Below are positions 44,129 through 53,256 of a stretch of DNA of 64,000 nucleotides, piece after piece. The DNA is from Fundicoccus sp052116145. GTDB lineage: Bacteria > Bacillota > Bacilli > Lactobacillales > Aerococcaceae. The notes under the pieces are model-generated. The model ran no database searches. It worked only from the letters and a program-made list of their open reading frames with translations, and was not told where the DNA came from. The stretch covers positions 1 through 64,000 of the forward strand of contig NZ_JBQKLQ010000009.1 in NCBI RefSeq assembly GCF_052116145.1. The letters are read 5' to 3'. The translations under genes and the position numbers were made by a program. How positions within the stretch are numbered: the first letter of the stretch is position 1; each line of letters begins with the position of its first letter.

Positions 44129-44875
44129 ATGCAAATTATTATTTCACCTACTAAACAAATGGTCGCTGAAACAGATAGTTTCCTCGCCGAAAGTAAGCCG
44201 CTTTATATCAAAGAAGCCAGCCAGATTCTTAATAGCTTGCAGGCTTTGACATATGTAGAGGCGAAGCAACTTTGGAAATGTAATGATAAGCTGGCAACTG
44301 AAAATTTCGAACGGCTAAGAAATATGCAATTAGATAAGCAATTATCGGCTGCGGTCATGTCTTATAAGGGCCTGCAATTTCAGTATATGGTGCCCGATTT
44401 ATTTACTGCGAGCGAATTGAGCTATGTCAAAGAGAATTTACGGATTCTTTCTGGTTTTTACGGGATATTACGTCCCTTTGATGGGATTTCGCCCTACCGA
44501 CTTGAAATGCAGGCTCCGCTGCCTATCCAAAATCACACCAATCTTTACCAATTTTGGGGGCAGAAAATCTATGACGCTCTTCAATTTGACGAAGGTCCGA
44601 TCATTAACCTGGCTTCTAAAGAGTATACCAAGGCCCTTACTCCTTACCTCAAAACTAGCGATCAATTTATTGATATTGTTTTTGCAAACTTAATCGACGG
44701 AAAGCTGAAAATAAAGGCTACTCCGGCGAAAATGGCTCGTGGTCAAATGGTGCGATTCGCGGCTGAACACCAGGCTTCACAGATTGACGATCTAAAACAT
44801 TTCGATCATCCTCATTATATTTTTTCAAAAGAACGCTCGACTGACAAACAACTCGTCTTTCTCTATCAAACATAA
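44129..44875 (+). CDS. yaaA: Peroxide stress protein YaaA
   Basis: A 248-residue YaaA/DUF328 protein: MQIIISPTKQMVAETDSFLA, then LSGFYGILRPFDGISPYRLE and ASKEYTKAL, with KMARGQMVRFAAEHQ near the C-terminus. In E. coli YaaA limits free iron and protects against H2O2 damage; it binds DNA. AAAGGAATTATT precedes the ATG; a longer upstream frame is rejected for lack of a site. Its first 47-48 codons are duplicated at 35876. The role fits this peroxide-forming gene set. Confidence 0.95.
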   Translation: MQIIISPTKQMVAETDSFLAESKPLYIKEASQILNSLQALTYVEAKQLWKCNDKLATENFERLRNMQLDKQLSAAVMSYKGLQFQYMVPDLFTASELSYVKENLRILSGFYGILRPFDGISPYRLEMQAPLPIQNHTNLYQFWGQKIYDALQFDEGPIINLASKEYTKALTPYLKTSDQFIDIVFANLIDGKLKIKATPAKMARGQMVRFAAEHQASQIDDLKHFDHPHYIFSKERSTDKQLVFLYQT

Positions 44876-44918
44876 AGAATCCAGAATCTGACTGAGAGAC
44901 AGTCAGCCAAAATATAAC

Positions 44919-44954
44919 AAGTCCTCATCAGTCTATCCTGACGAGGACTTTTCT
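44919..44954. terminator. Bidirectional terminator after yaaA
   Basis: AAGTCCTCATCAG pairs with CTGACGAGGACTT (one mismatch) with flanking A/T runs, between convergent yaaA and the next membrane protein gene. Confidence 0.85.
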
Positions 44955-44956
44955 GG

Positions 44957-45916
44957 TTATTGGTGTGCAATTCTTCGAATATTAAATAAACGTTTGCGGC
45001 GATGGTGATAATTGTAGTGCAACCAAGTGTAAATGAATACGACGGCGATGGCGGTCGCGTTGTTGGTAAGGAAGACGGGTAAAACTCCCGAAAGTCTCAG
45101 GATAATCGGCAGACGGATGAGAGTGCTGAAGAAATAACGACTATCCCCCATCAAAATCGTGTAAATCCCGTAATTAAGCATCAGTATAATGAGAACTACC
45201 ACAGTGGCTAACTTGAGATAAGTCGCTTTTGAGACGTGCCCTTTTTGCTTGCGATAGCAGGCAAAGCCCATCGCGACACTAAAAAAGCTAGGCAACCACC
45301 CGTAAAATGAGTAGTTGATAGCCGGTCCCCACATGAGAAATGCCACCAGTGTTCCCAAGGTTCCCCCGAGGATTGCCCCTAAGATGCCACTATAAAGCCC
45401 AGTTATTGGGGATTCTTCTCGCTCCGTGTACTTTGCTTGTTTGTTAAGGATTTTCTGATAGTTGGAATTATTCAATAAATAATAAGAATTATCGTAGGCA
45501 TATAAATCGATGGTTTCTTCGACCAGTTCACTCATGAAATCCGTTTCCATTAAAGATAATTCTTCAAATTTCAAAGGCAACTCAGTTAATAAACCAGTCA
45601 TTAGTTTTTCAAATTCTGCTTGTTTAGCTGGTATCTGGCCCTTCACTTCGAAAAAAGTTGATCGAGTAGTCGGCGTATATTCAACTTTCTCCGCATCATA
45701 CGTATGATTAAGCTTTTGGATGAAGTCTTTCATTTCATCCGCTTCTAGTATTTCATACTGCCTTTCCATCCCTAATCGTAAAAAGTATTCATTAGCACTT
45801 GGATTTAGCCCAACTATCACTGGATAAGCTTTTGCAGTCCCAGTCAAAAGCTCGACCTTATCTAGTTTATAATGTCTGAATTGATATTCTTTTAGTAAAA
45901 ATTCTGTCTGGTACAT
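44957..45916 (-). CDS. Hypothetical membrane protein
   Basis: 319 residues, not recognised. The first 165 residues are soluble, charged and probably helical (RQYEILEADEMKDFIQKLNH, FEKLMTGLLTELPLKFEELS). The C-terminal half has four or five membrane segments beginning with a glycine-rich stretch (GLYSGILGAILGGTLGTLVA) and ending in a basic tail (RRKRLFNIRRIAHQ). The ribosome binding site is weak (AGAAAGCGGG). No operon partner. Confidence 0.65.
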   Translation of the reverse strand: MYQTEFLLKEYQFRHYKLDKVELLTGTAKAYPVIVGLNPSANEYFLRLGMERQYEILEADEMKDFIQKLNHTYDAEKVEYTPTTRSTFFEVKGQIPAKQAEFEKLMTGLLTELPLKFEELSLMETDFMSELVEETIDLYAYDNSYYLLNNSNYQKILNKQAKYTEREESPITGLYSGILGAILGGTLGTLVAFLMWGPAINYSFYGWLPSFFSVAMGFACYRKQKGHVSKATYLKLATVVVLIILMLNYGIYTILMGDSRYFFSTLIRLPIILRLSGVLPVFLTNNATAIAVVFIYTWLHYNYHHRRKRLFNIRRIAHQ

Positions 45917-46475
45917 TGAATCACCCGCTTTCTTAGAAGTTTTTATTTAAATGATATAACAAAAATGGCAAAACTTTAAATATAATCTCACTTTGCTTTA
46001 ATTTTTTTGTAAAACTTGTGGTCAAGCAATAGGAAAAATCGATGTTTAAAATAATAATAATATCAACTCCGTTTAAGTCTTGGATCACTGCTAACGCAAA
46101 CTTTTACTAGCAAGCTATCTTAATACTTGTAATTAAACATGACCAAACAATTTGTAGCGCTAAAGTGTTCTAACCTATTTTCTTTGGTCCACAATAAAAA
46201 AGACCTCTAAACAAAAACAGGTCTTTTAAAATTACTTACCACTTAATTTTTGCGATGTATTTATTCTTTTACTAGCCCTAGCTTCCCCTTTGAAGGTTCG
46301 TATACTGTGATGATGAATGCTTATAATCGTTGATAATCCAACATTTAGAAAAAAAATCAGGCATCGTAACACTTTATTTATTACGAACCTTTAATTTAAT
46401 AGAAATATTTTGTATCAATGATTATGCTTACCTTGTTACACATCCGGAAATCAGTATATTCGACCCAAGGCGACC
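45917..46475. other. Intergenic with an orphan terminator
   Basis: AT-rich, no gene supported. A hairpin AAAAGACCT/AGGTCTTTT (46196-46228) with flanking A/T runs could end the cyanophycin synthetase transcript about 250 bases after its stop codon. Confidence 0.5.
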
Positions 46476-48779
46476 TTATTGTTTCAATGAAAGAATTTGG
46501 TTGGCGGTATATTCCCTCTTGAAATCCAGAACGTCTTGTGTGACCTTGGCAATATTATCTGCTTGAAGCACCACTAGATCATTCGGTTCCGCCATCTCCA
46601 ATGCACGGCGAGCAGCAAGAATTTCATCATAAACCAGCTCAATCGCATTGGCTTCCATACCGCCTTCAAGCATACCTTGTTTGACTATTTCTGCCGTTTC
46701 ACCTAATGGACGATTTCTTGGCGCCGAATTACAAAGAATGACCTGGTCGAAATAATGTGCAACTGCTTGACCATATGCTTTAATATCCTCTTCACGTCGA
46801 TTACCAACCCCAGAAGCTAAACGAATCTTGCGCCCTGGCATTAAGCGTCGGAAAAAATCCCCCGTCGCATGGATGGCACCAGGATTATGTCCATAGTCGA
46901 TGACGACTTTGAACTCCCCAAAATCGATGACGTTCATTCGTCCAGGCGACTGGCTAATCGAAGTATTAAAACTCATTACACCCGCACGAATCTGCTCTAT
47001 TGGCACACCTAAAGCATAGGTGGCTGCTATCGCTGCCATCAGATTTTTAACATTGAACTGCGCTTGTCCCGCGAACGTCATTGGAAACTCATCTATCTCG
47101 CCAATGACCACTTGCTGGTCCGGCTTTTGAATCACCACTTGCTTACCAACTAGCGTGACATTAGCACGTCCATTCTTTAAGTTTTCCAACAGAATATCAT
47201 TCTGATCATCAAGTGAGAAATAAATCGTGCTTCCTTTTGTTTTACCAGCCCGACTCATGACTAATGGATCATCCGCATTATAAACGGTATACCCTTCCGG
47301 CTTGACTGACTCAGTCACAACGGACTTCAGACGAGTTAATTCCTCGAGTGTATCGATACCGCCAAAGCCCAAATGATCCGATGAGACATTTAGTAAAACA
47401 CCGACATCGCATTCCCGAAAACCTAATCCTCGGCGAATGATGCCACCCCTCGCAACTTCTAAGACAGCATAATCGATTGTTTGATCAGCCAACACACCCA
47501 CCGCCCCAGCCGGCCCACTGTAATCACCTTTAAGAATCGGTGTATGATTAATTTCCACTGCATCGGTTGATGCCAACCCTACGATTTGTCCTTGTTGCGA
47601 GAGTATATGTGTAATTAATCGGGAGGTCGTAGTCTTACCGTTTGTTCCTGTTATCGCACAAATTGGGACAGTGTGTGGCGTCCCTTCGGGAAACAACATG
47701 TCAATCACTGAGGACGCAATATTACGAGGTATCCCTTCAGAAGGACATAAATGCATACGAAATCCTGGTCCAGCGTTAACTTCTATGATGCCTGCTCGGC
47801 TTGAATCCAATGGCTCTTCTAAGCTATCCGCAATTAAATCAATTCCCATCACATTCAGTCCAATCAACTGTGACACCCGTTCTGCCATCCTTTTAATCGT
47901 AGGATGGACAGTCTCAGTCACATCGACAGCCGTGCCTCCCGAACTTAGATTGGCAGTCGCCTTAACATAAGCCCGCTGCTTTAAAGTCAAAACTGTACTC
48001 AAATGAAAATTCTGCAAGCCCAATACTCGTTGTGTGTCATGGTCAATCTTAACCTTCGTCAAGACTTTTTCATGCCCATTCCCTCTTAGTGGGTCATCAT
48101 TCAAGCGATCAATCAATTCACTAATACTCGCTTCACCATCGCCGATAACATAAGCTGGTTGCCGCAAAGCCGCTGCTACAAACTTACCATCAATCACCAT
48201 TAAGCGATAATCAAACCCCTCAAGATGCTGTTCAACAATCATCTGAGAAGTCATCAATGAAAGCTTCTCAAAAGCTAGACGCAGTGTACTCTCATCCTGA
48301 ATATTAACCACCACACCCCTACCATGATTACCAGTTTGTGACTTTAAAACGACAGGGTAACCAATACTTTCAGCCGTCTCAATCGCATCGTTTAGCTGGG
48401 TGATTCGCTTTCCTTTTGATACTGCTATACCACTATTGGCAAGTATTTCCTTGGTTCGTTCTTTATCAGCAGCAATTTCAACTCCGATAGCAGACGTACT
48501 ATCCATGAGGGTCGCTTCGATGCGACGCTGATATTTACCATCACCTAATTGAACATAACTATCTTTGTTTAATCGGTTATAGGATATACCACGGCTAGTC
48601 GCCTCATCAACTATAGCTTGCGTCGACGGTCCAAACGAACTTTCTTCTTCTAGCATTCGTAGTTCAGCAAGTAATGGTGCGATTTCTGTGAGTTTCCCTT
48701 CAAATAAACGATTGACTAATTCCACTGCCATTTCGCCCGCTCGCAAGCCAACCGCTTCAATGCAGTAGCGATAAACCAT
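46476..48779 (-). CDS. cphA: Cyanophycin synthetase, main part (downstream of in-frame TGA)
   Basis: Multi-L-arginyl-poly-L-aspartate synthetase lacking about its first 110 residues in this frame. It has the ATP-grasp module (VVLKSQTGNHGRGVVVNI, IEVNAGPGFRMHL) and the Mur-ligase-like module (AITGTNGKTTTSRLITHIL, LEVARGGIIRRGLGFRE, VIDYGHNPGAI). CphA polymerises Asp and Arg into a nitrogen store. The missing N-terminus is at 48789-49106 in the same frame, separated only by TGA and three codons. The whole would be about 876 residues, the normal CphA length. No cyanophycinase gene is in the window. Whether this part is made alone from ATG at 48779 is doubtful; no ribosome binding site is clear there. 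Confidence 0.85.
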   Translation of the reverse strand: MVYRYCIEAVGLRAGEMAVELVNRLFEGKLTEIAPLLAELRMLEEESSFGPSTQAIVDEATSRGISYNRLNKDSYVQLGDGKYQRRIEATLMDSTSAIGVEIAADKERTKEILANSGIAVSKGKRITQLNDAIETAESIGYPVVLKSQTGNHGRGVVVNIQDESTLRLAFEKLSLMTSQMIVEQHLEGFDYRLMVIDGKFVAAALRQPAYVIGDGEASISELIDRLNDDPLRGNGHEKVLTKVKIDHDTQRVLGLQNFHLSTVLTLKQRAYVKATANLSSGGTAVDVTETVHPTIKRMAERVSQLIGLNVMGIDLIADSLEEPLDSSRAGIIEVNAGPGFRMHLCPSEGIPRNIASSVIDMLFPEGTPHTVPICAITGTNGKTTTSRLITHILSQQGQIVGLASTDAVEINHTPILKGDYSGPAGAVGVLADQTIDYAVLEVARGGIIRRGLGFRECDVGVLLNVSSDHLGFGGIDTLEELTRLKSVVTESVKPEGYTVYNADDPLVMSRAGKTKGSTIYFSLDDQNDILLENLKNGRANVTLVGKQVVIQKPDQQVVIGEIDEFPMTFAGQAQFNVKNLMAAIAATYALGVPIEQIRAGVMSFNTSISQSPGRMNVIDFGEFKVVIDYGHNPGAIHATGDFFRRLMPGRKIRLASGVGNRREEDIKAYGQAVAHYFDQVILCNSAPRNRPLGETAEIVKQGMLEGGMEANAIELVYDEILAARRALEMAEPNDLVVLQADNIAKVTQDVLDFKREYTANQILSLKQ

Positions 48780-48788
48780 GTGATAGGT

Positions 48789-49106
48789 TCATTTAGGTTC
48801 TTTAGTAAACGTCTTTCCAAAGTTTACGGGATGACCAATCAAATTCTGCAACTCTAAAGCCACATGTTCCGAAATATGCCCTGCCCAAGTACCACTCTCA
48901 ATTCGCTGAAAGAAGCCACCCACCACACCAGGCGAGCATGTGTGTTCTTGTAAGCTAGGGAGTAGAGTTTTAAGATTAATCAAAAAGTTCGGTACTGTAT
49001 TACTTGGCCGTTCCTCAAGTTCACCCAATTCCAATCCCATAAAGATAACCGGAAGCTGATGATAATAGTTTGCCCCACGTAGAGCTCTCTTTTCGAATAT
49101 TCTCAT
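48789..49106 (-). pseudogene. cphA: Cyanophycin synthetase N-terminal part, ended by in-frame TGA
   Basis: Encodes MRIFEKRALRGANYYHQLPV and continues through the CphA N-terminal domain (LEERPSNTVPNF, CSPGVVGGFFQRIESGTWAG, HISEHVALELQNLIGHPVNF) to KEPK and a TGA. The reading frame is unchanged on the other side (TYHMVYRYC), so a single nonsense change splits cphA. GGAGGG lies nine bases before the chosen ATG; the frame is open 30 codons further up without support. Confidence 0.85.
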
Positions 49107-49334
49107 ATGATTATTCCCTCCAATTAATTGACCAATCACAGTCACAACACTGAAAACGCTTTCTTTCTTGGTGATATAAAAAGTATACACACTCATCTAA
49201 TGTTAGTACAAATCGATACACCAAGAGTGTTTATACTCTCAAAAATCGAACACTCTCCGATTTAACAGTGATGTGAGGAACATTGACTAATTATTCAAGC
49301 AAAATACTCAGTAAAACAGTTCTATTTCCAAGAT

Positions 49335-49361
49335 AAAAAGCCCATCCGAAGATGAGCTTTG
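49335..49361 (-). terminator. Terminator after nox
   Basis: On the minus strand AAAGCTCATC pairs with GATGGGCTTT around a stable TTCG tetraloop, followed by TTATC. Confidence 0.8.
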
Positions 49362-49371
49362 GCTAACTAAA

Positions 49372-50712
49372 TTATTTAATTGCTTTTAAAGCGGCTGAAG
49401 TAATGTAGTTAGTCACTTTATTGAAATGTGGTAAGTAGAAAATGTCTAATAATGCTAGTTGATCAATCGTGTAACCTTGTTCAATAGCTAATGAGAACGT
49501 ATGAATCACACTTGAAATATTCAATCTTGAAACAAATTGCGCACCAACAATGCGGCGGCTCTCTTTTTCCCAAACAATACGTAATTTAACAGTACCATTT
49601 TCATGGTCTTTGATTGATTCTTCGATTTGGGTATCTTCGTAGTCAACATAGTCGACTTCAACTTCAAAACGTTTAGCAGCACGAACACTTATCCCAGTTG
49701 AAACTAAGTTTAAACCAAAGATTGAAATCCCATTTGAACCTTGAACACCTGGAGATTCAATGTCTTTGCCTGCTAAGTTAGAACCTGCAATAAAACCTGA
49801 TCGAACAGCATTTGATGCTAATGCGATGTAACCTGTTTTGCCTTGTGCGGTAGAGAAAACAGTCGCACAGTCACCAATTGCATAGACATCTGGATCACTT
49901 GTCACTTGTTTACGGTCGACTAAGTAAGCACCATTGACAAATTTTTCTAAATGATCGCCACCTAAGTCAGCGCTTGGACGGAAACCAATACAGTTGATAA
50001 CTAAATCAACATCGTATTCGCCTTCAGATGTTTTAATACCTGTCACATGGCCTTCTTCATTTCCGATATAGCCTTGAGCTAATTGACCGAATTGTAATTC
50101 TAAACCATTTTCAATTAAGTTTTCATCCATTTTTGAAGCGAACTCTTCGTCATAGTAGTTCATTAATGAATGTGCTTCCGCATCAAACATCACAACTTCT
50201 TTACCACGTAGACGGATACCTTCAGCAATTTCAACTCCAATGTAACCCGCACCAATAATACCCACGCGTTTTACTTTAGGGTCTGCCATAGCAGCTTCAA
50301 CTTCACGGCCTTCTTCGAAAGCTTTTAAGAAGTGAATTCCTTTTAAATCTTTACCTGGTAAATTAGGAGCAATTGGCAATGAACCTGTTGCTAAAACTAA
50401 TTTATCGTATGACTCTTCAATCGTTTCACCATTCTTGTCTTCAGCAAAAACAATTTTATTTGCGTAATCAACGTTTGTTACCGTTGTCTCCATTAACATT
50501 TTAGCGCCTAAAGCTGCTAATTCCTCAGGATTTGTATAGAAAAGATCGTTAGGATTCTCAACTTTTTGACCTACCCAAAGAGCTGTTCCAGCACCTACAT
50601 AAGAAATGTGGCTGCTTTTATCCATCACTACTAATTCGTTTTCTGGATTCGTTAAGATCATTTTAGCTGCTGCAATTCCAGCATGATCACTACCGACTAA
50701 TACAATTTTCAT
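49372..50712 (-). CDS. nox: NADH oxidase family flavoprotein lacking the redox Cys
   Basis: A 446-residue member of the NADH oxidase/NADH peroxidase family: FAD loop MKIVLVGSDHAGIAAAKMIL, NAD loop RVGIIGAGYIGVEIAEGIRL, FAD motif DPDVYAIGDCATVF. Water-forming enzymes have a redox-active Cys near residue 42 in SYxxCGTALWVG. Here the sequence is HISYVGAGTALWVG, with Ala41 (codon GCT) in its place. By analogy with Cys-to-Ser mutants of the family it should release H2O2 rather than water. Single-gene unit, AAGGAGACTTTTT before the ATG. Confidence 0.9.
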   Translation of the reverse strand: MKIVLVGSDHAGIAAAKMILTNPENELVVMDKSSHISYVGAGTALWVGQKVENPNDLFYTNPEELAALGAKMLMETTVTNVDYANKIVFAEDKNGETIEESYDKLVLATGSLPIAPNLPGKDLKGIHFLKAFEEGREVEAAMADPKVKRVGIIGAGYIGVEIAEGIRLRGKEVVMFDAEAHSLMNYYDEEFASKMDENLIENGLELQFGQLAQGYIGNEEGHVTGIKTSEGEYDVDLVINCIGFRPSADLGGDHLEKFVNGAYLVDRKQVTSDPDVYAIGDCATVFSTAQGKTGYIALASNAVRSGFIAGSNLAGKDIESPGVQGSNGISIFGLNLVSTGISVRAAKRFEVEVDYVDYEDTQIEESIKDHENGTVKLRIVWEKESRRIVGAQFVSRLNISSVIHTFSLAIEQGYTIDQLALLDIFYLPHFNKVTNYITSAALKAIK

Positions 50713-51195
50713 AAAAAGTCTCCTTCTTGCACTTAGGCAATGTTATAATTTACATTTAAAAGTATAACACTTCCCTCATAAAAACGGGAGAGAAAACATT
50801 GTTAAATAGGCATTTATAACTGATTTCATTTTAAATTCATTGTTAAACTCGTTAAATCATAAGCTAACTAACTATACAATATAATACTGTCATGACAACT
50901 ATTTTTTCACAATAAACTTATGACAATTTCATCCTTGTTCACTTTTGGATAAGTTGATTTACTTTTCCTTCACAAAAATATTCTTTTTTTATATGAAATT
51001 CACAAACTTCACTTTAATTAAAATTTAATTTATTTTTTTATCCCCTTCGCAAGCTTATTACAATGGCGTTTAGAATGAATTATCTCGCTTTCGAATCACT
51101 TCATGGAAAACAAAACTATTCACAAGCATTTTGAGTTCATTTGATTATTCTTCTCCTATAAACTTGCGAAAAAATAATTTTCTAGCAGCGAATTA
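50713..51195. other. Intergenic, AT-rich, no gene seen
   Basis: Very AT-rich stretch upstream of nox containing long A/T runs. The nox promoter must lie near 50750-50800, but boxes are not clear enough to name. Confidence 0.45.
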
Positions 51196-51306
51196 TCAGC
51201 ATTTTAGCAGGCTTTCTATCTGGTCCTCCAATTTTTTTATTTCAAGGAATATTTTGACAATGTTGGAAGTGTTTGGCGAGATGAGCGTTTTGATGATAAG
51301 TCCCAT
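51196..51306 (-). CDS. Small hypothetical protein, 36 residues
   Basis: Encodes MGLIIKTLISPNTSNIVKIF and a charged helical tail ending EDQIESLLKC. It is preceded by an excellent ribosome binding site, GGAGGAGACATTT directly before the ATG. The C-terminal part is amphipathic and could form a coiled coil. Divergent from the secreted protein gene that starts 73 bases away. Not recognised; it could be a small regulatory or membrane-associated peptide. Confidence 0.5.
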   Translation of the reverse strand: MGLIIKTLISPNTSNIVKIFLEIKKLEDQIESLLKC

Positions 51307-51378
51307 AAATGTCTCCTCCATGATATAATGAGATAAAGGCATTTTTGAGTTTTCAAAAAATCATAATTGAGGCATTGA

Positions 51379-51915
51379 ATGAAAAAATGGTTGGTACAAA
51401 TAGTCTTTGTGCTTTTAGTTAGTTTGAATAATCTGAAGTTAACGTCTGCAATAGCACAGACCGAGGCGCGGTTCAGTGAAATTGAAGCAGAGATAGCTTT
51501 ACTAACCTCAGAAATGAGGGCATTACAAAGCGATATTGTGGACTACGAACCTGGTATTAACTTACCAAGTGGTCAAGTGATTGCTGAGATTAAAAAGGTT
51601 GCCTTGACTAATAAGCGTTATGATTACGAAGAAACGACGTTCAAACATGTGATTGTCGTTGAATATGTTCTGCACAATCATACGAGCGAAGAATACCGTA
51701 CGGGCCACGACCTCGACGTTTACGTTAACAATGTCAAGGCAGAACATTACTACAATTTAGATGAAATTAAACAAGAGTTTGTCTCAGCAGGACGCGCCAT
51801 TAATCTAATGATTTATTATGGTACAAATGAAGAGCCAGAAAATGTGGAGATTGAATTTAAAGAATTGTTCTTGGATGACGTTCCTACGATTATGCGTGTA
51901 GGCTCGCTCAAGTAA
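51379..51915 (+). CDS. Secreted protein, DUF5067-like
   Basis: 178 residues with an N-terminal signal sequence (KKWLVQIVFVLLVSLNNLKL, probable cleavage after TSAIAQ), a short helical region (FSEIEAEIALLTSEMRALQS) and a beta-sandwich-like domain (VIVVEYVLHNHTSEEYRTGH, then NVEIEFKELFLDD). This resembles the DUF4352/DUF5067 immunoprotective-like extracellular domains, but the match is loose. GAGGC lies five bases before the ATG. No lipobox. Single gene. Confidence 0.7.
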   Translation: MKKWLVQIVFVLLVSLNNLKLTSAIAQTEARFSEIEAEIALLTSEMRALQSDIVDYEPGINLPSGQVIAEIKKVALTNKRYDYEETTFKHVIVVEYVLHNHTSEEYRTGHDLDVYVNNVKAEHYYNLDEIKQEFVSAGRAINLMIYYGTNEEPENVEIEFKELFLDDVPTIMRVGSLK

Positions 51916-52089
51916 ACCTGTTGACTGGTCCTGAGTTTTCCAGAGCGATTTTCGATTACCGTCGCTATTAAATCGTTTAAGGCAGAGGATTTAACCTAAA
52001 GGAGAGAGTCATGTTAGTTATAGTATCTCCGAAATTCACGGTTTTATATGGTATTATGTAAGGAAATAATATTAAAAAAGAGTTTTTAG

Positions 52090-52328
52090 ATGAACATCTA
52101 CGAATTAGATAATGAATTATTGGGTAGCACTTTAAAAAGCATCGTTTTCGCAGCTTATTTCGGTAGTCATACCTCATTAGCCACAGCAACTGAGACTGGT
52201 ATCGAGGATGATAGCTTGAATTCAAATACGTCAAAGATCTGTTGAATTTACCAATGGAAGAGCTGATTGATACCTGGTTTGGCGGCGCTGAAACAATGGA
52301 AAGACATTTAGATAGCATCGACGAGTAG
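52090..52328 (+). pseudogene. Split small hypothetical gene
   Basis: From ATG 52090 the frame reads MNIYELDNELLGSTLKSIVF and on to IEDDSL, then runs into a stop. A second frame continues EFKYVKDLLNLPMEELIDTW and ends GAETMERHLDSIDE before TAG. Joined by one frameshift they give about 79 residues of normal composition. Family not recognised. Either a recent frameshift or a sequencing indel. Confidence 0.45.
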
Positions 52329-52413
52329 AGCTTTACTTGCCGGGTATTTCTTAGGTCTATTCGCATGCAAGGCGGTTTCCTGACTCGACGGATTCGAACT
52401 GAATATGAGTAAT

Positions 52414-52447
52414 AAAAGAGCCGCCTCTGAAATGAGACGGCTCTTTT
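52414..52447. terminator. Bidirectional terminator
   Basis: AAAAGAGCCG-C-CTC pairs with GAG-A-CGGCTCTTTT; strong stem with A/T runs on both sides, between the split small gene and the DUF6320 cluster. Confidence 0.85.
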
Positions 52448-52593
52448 GCTTGTTATTCAGAATGTCGACTGATGATATACGGCTTACTTCCACAACATTT
52501 CAAGCAAACTTAGAGTAAGCCTACTTTGCAATCATCAACTATCGCTGTACTGCTGTAAATCCAATCAAAATATTCTGAGTAAAGAGTCATTTT

Positions 52594-53256
52594 CTAAATA
52601 AAGGTCCGTTTCTTTAGTTCGCGACGGATATCCGGCCAACGGAACAAGACAATTAAAATCAAGGTTAAAACGCTCAAAAAAACTGAAATCGCCGCGGGTG
52701 TTGTCACTGTAACCCAACCTAAAATTAGAAAAATCGCTGGCACGAGCCCAAGTATGTCCGCAACAGCTAAATAAAGAATATAATCCCCTGGCTTCAAGTG
52801 GATTAATCTTGTGGAAACAAACATCCCCACGAGCGATGCACTACAAAAAATTGGTATCGCGTAAGTCAACGACCAGCCTGTCCAAGTCAGAAGGTAATCT
52901 AGATAGGCGCTGACTAATGACAGGCTCACTAGCAAGTACAGGACACTTTTGGCTAAATTTCGCCGTTTCCGTACAACGATTAATACAATCAGCCAAATCG
53001 TTCCAATGCCTAAAACAGATCCTTCAAACACACGTATTTCTCCCCGCCAAATATAAGCGAAAGCAAAAATTACCAGTATAATCAGGATGGACAGCCAAAC
53101 TAGCCATTTAACAATTCGTTGATTATTAAATTGAAGCGGAACGTCGGGATATGAACTGGGAACGACTCCTCCTGTTTGAGCAATTGCTTGGTGACATAAG
53201 GGACAAGTTGCCCAATCTCCATTTATTTCAACTTTACACCGGTCGCATTTACGCAT
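52594..53256 (-). CDS. DUF6320 domain membrane protein with zinc ribbon
   Basis: A 220-residue protein starting with a C4 zinc ribbon (CDRCKVEINGDWATCPLCHQ) followed by six or so membrane segments (VKWLVWLSILIILVIFAFAY, YILYLAVADILGLVPAIFLI). This layout matches DUF6320 proteins, which occur next to alcohol-acetyltransferase-like genes. Function unknown. Its start overlaps the end of the acyltransferase gene by eight bases, so it is translationally coupled. GGAGAGGG lies before the ATG. Confidence 0.8.
   Translation of the reverse strand: MRKCDRCKVEINGDWATCPLCHQAIAQTGGVVPSSYPDVPLQFNNQRIVKWLVWLSILIILVIFAFAYIWRGEIRVFEGSVLGIGTIWLIVLIVVRKRRNLAKSVLYLLVSLSLVSAYLDYLLTWTGWSLTYAIPIFCSASLVGMFVSTRLIHLKPGDYILYLAVADILGLVPAIFLILGWVTVTTPAAISVFLSVLTLILIVLFRWPDIRRELKKRTFI

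Noticed and set aside
46330..46566. 78-residue plus-strand frame overlapping the end of cphA
   Set aside because: Half of it is antisense to cphA, and there is no ribosome binding site.
52381..52412. tRNA-like end (GTTCGAATCC on the minus strand)
   Set aside because: The bases flanking the T-loop do not pair, and no anticodon or acceptor stems can be built nearby.
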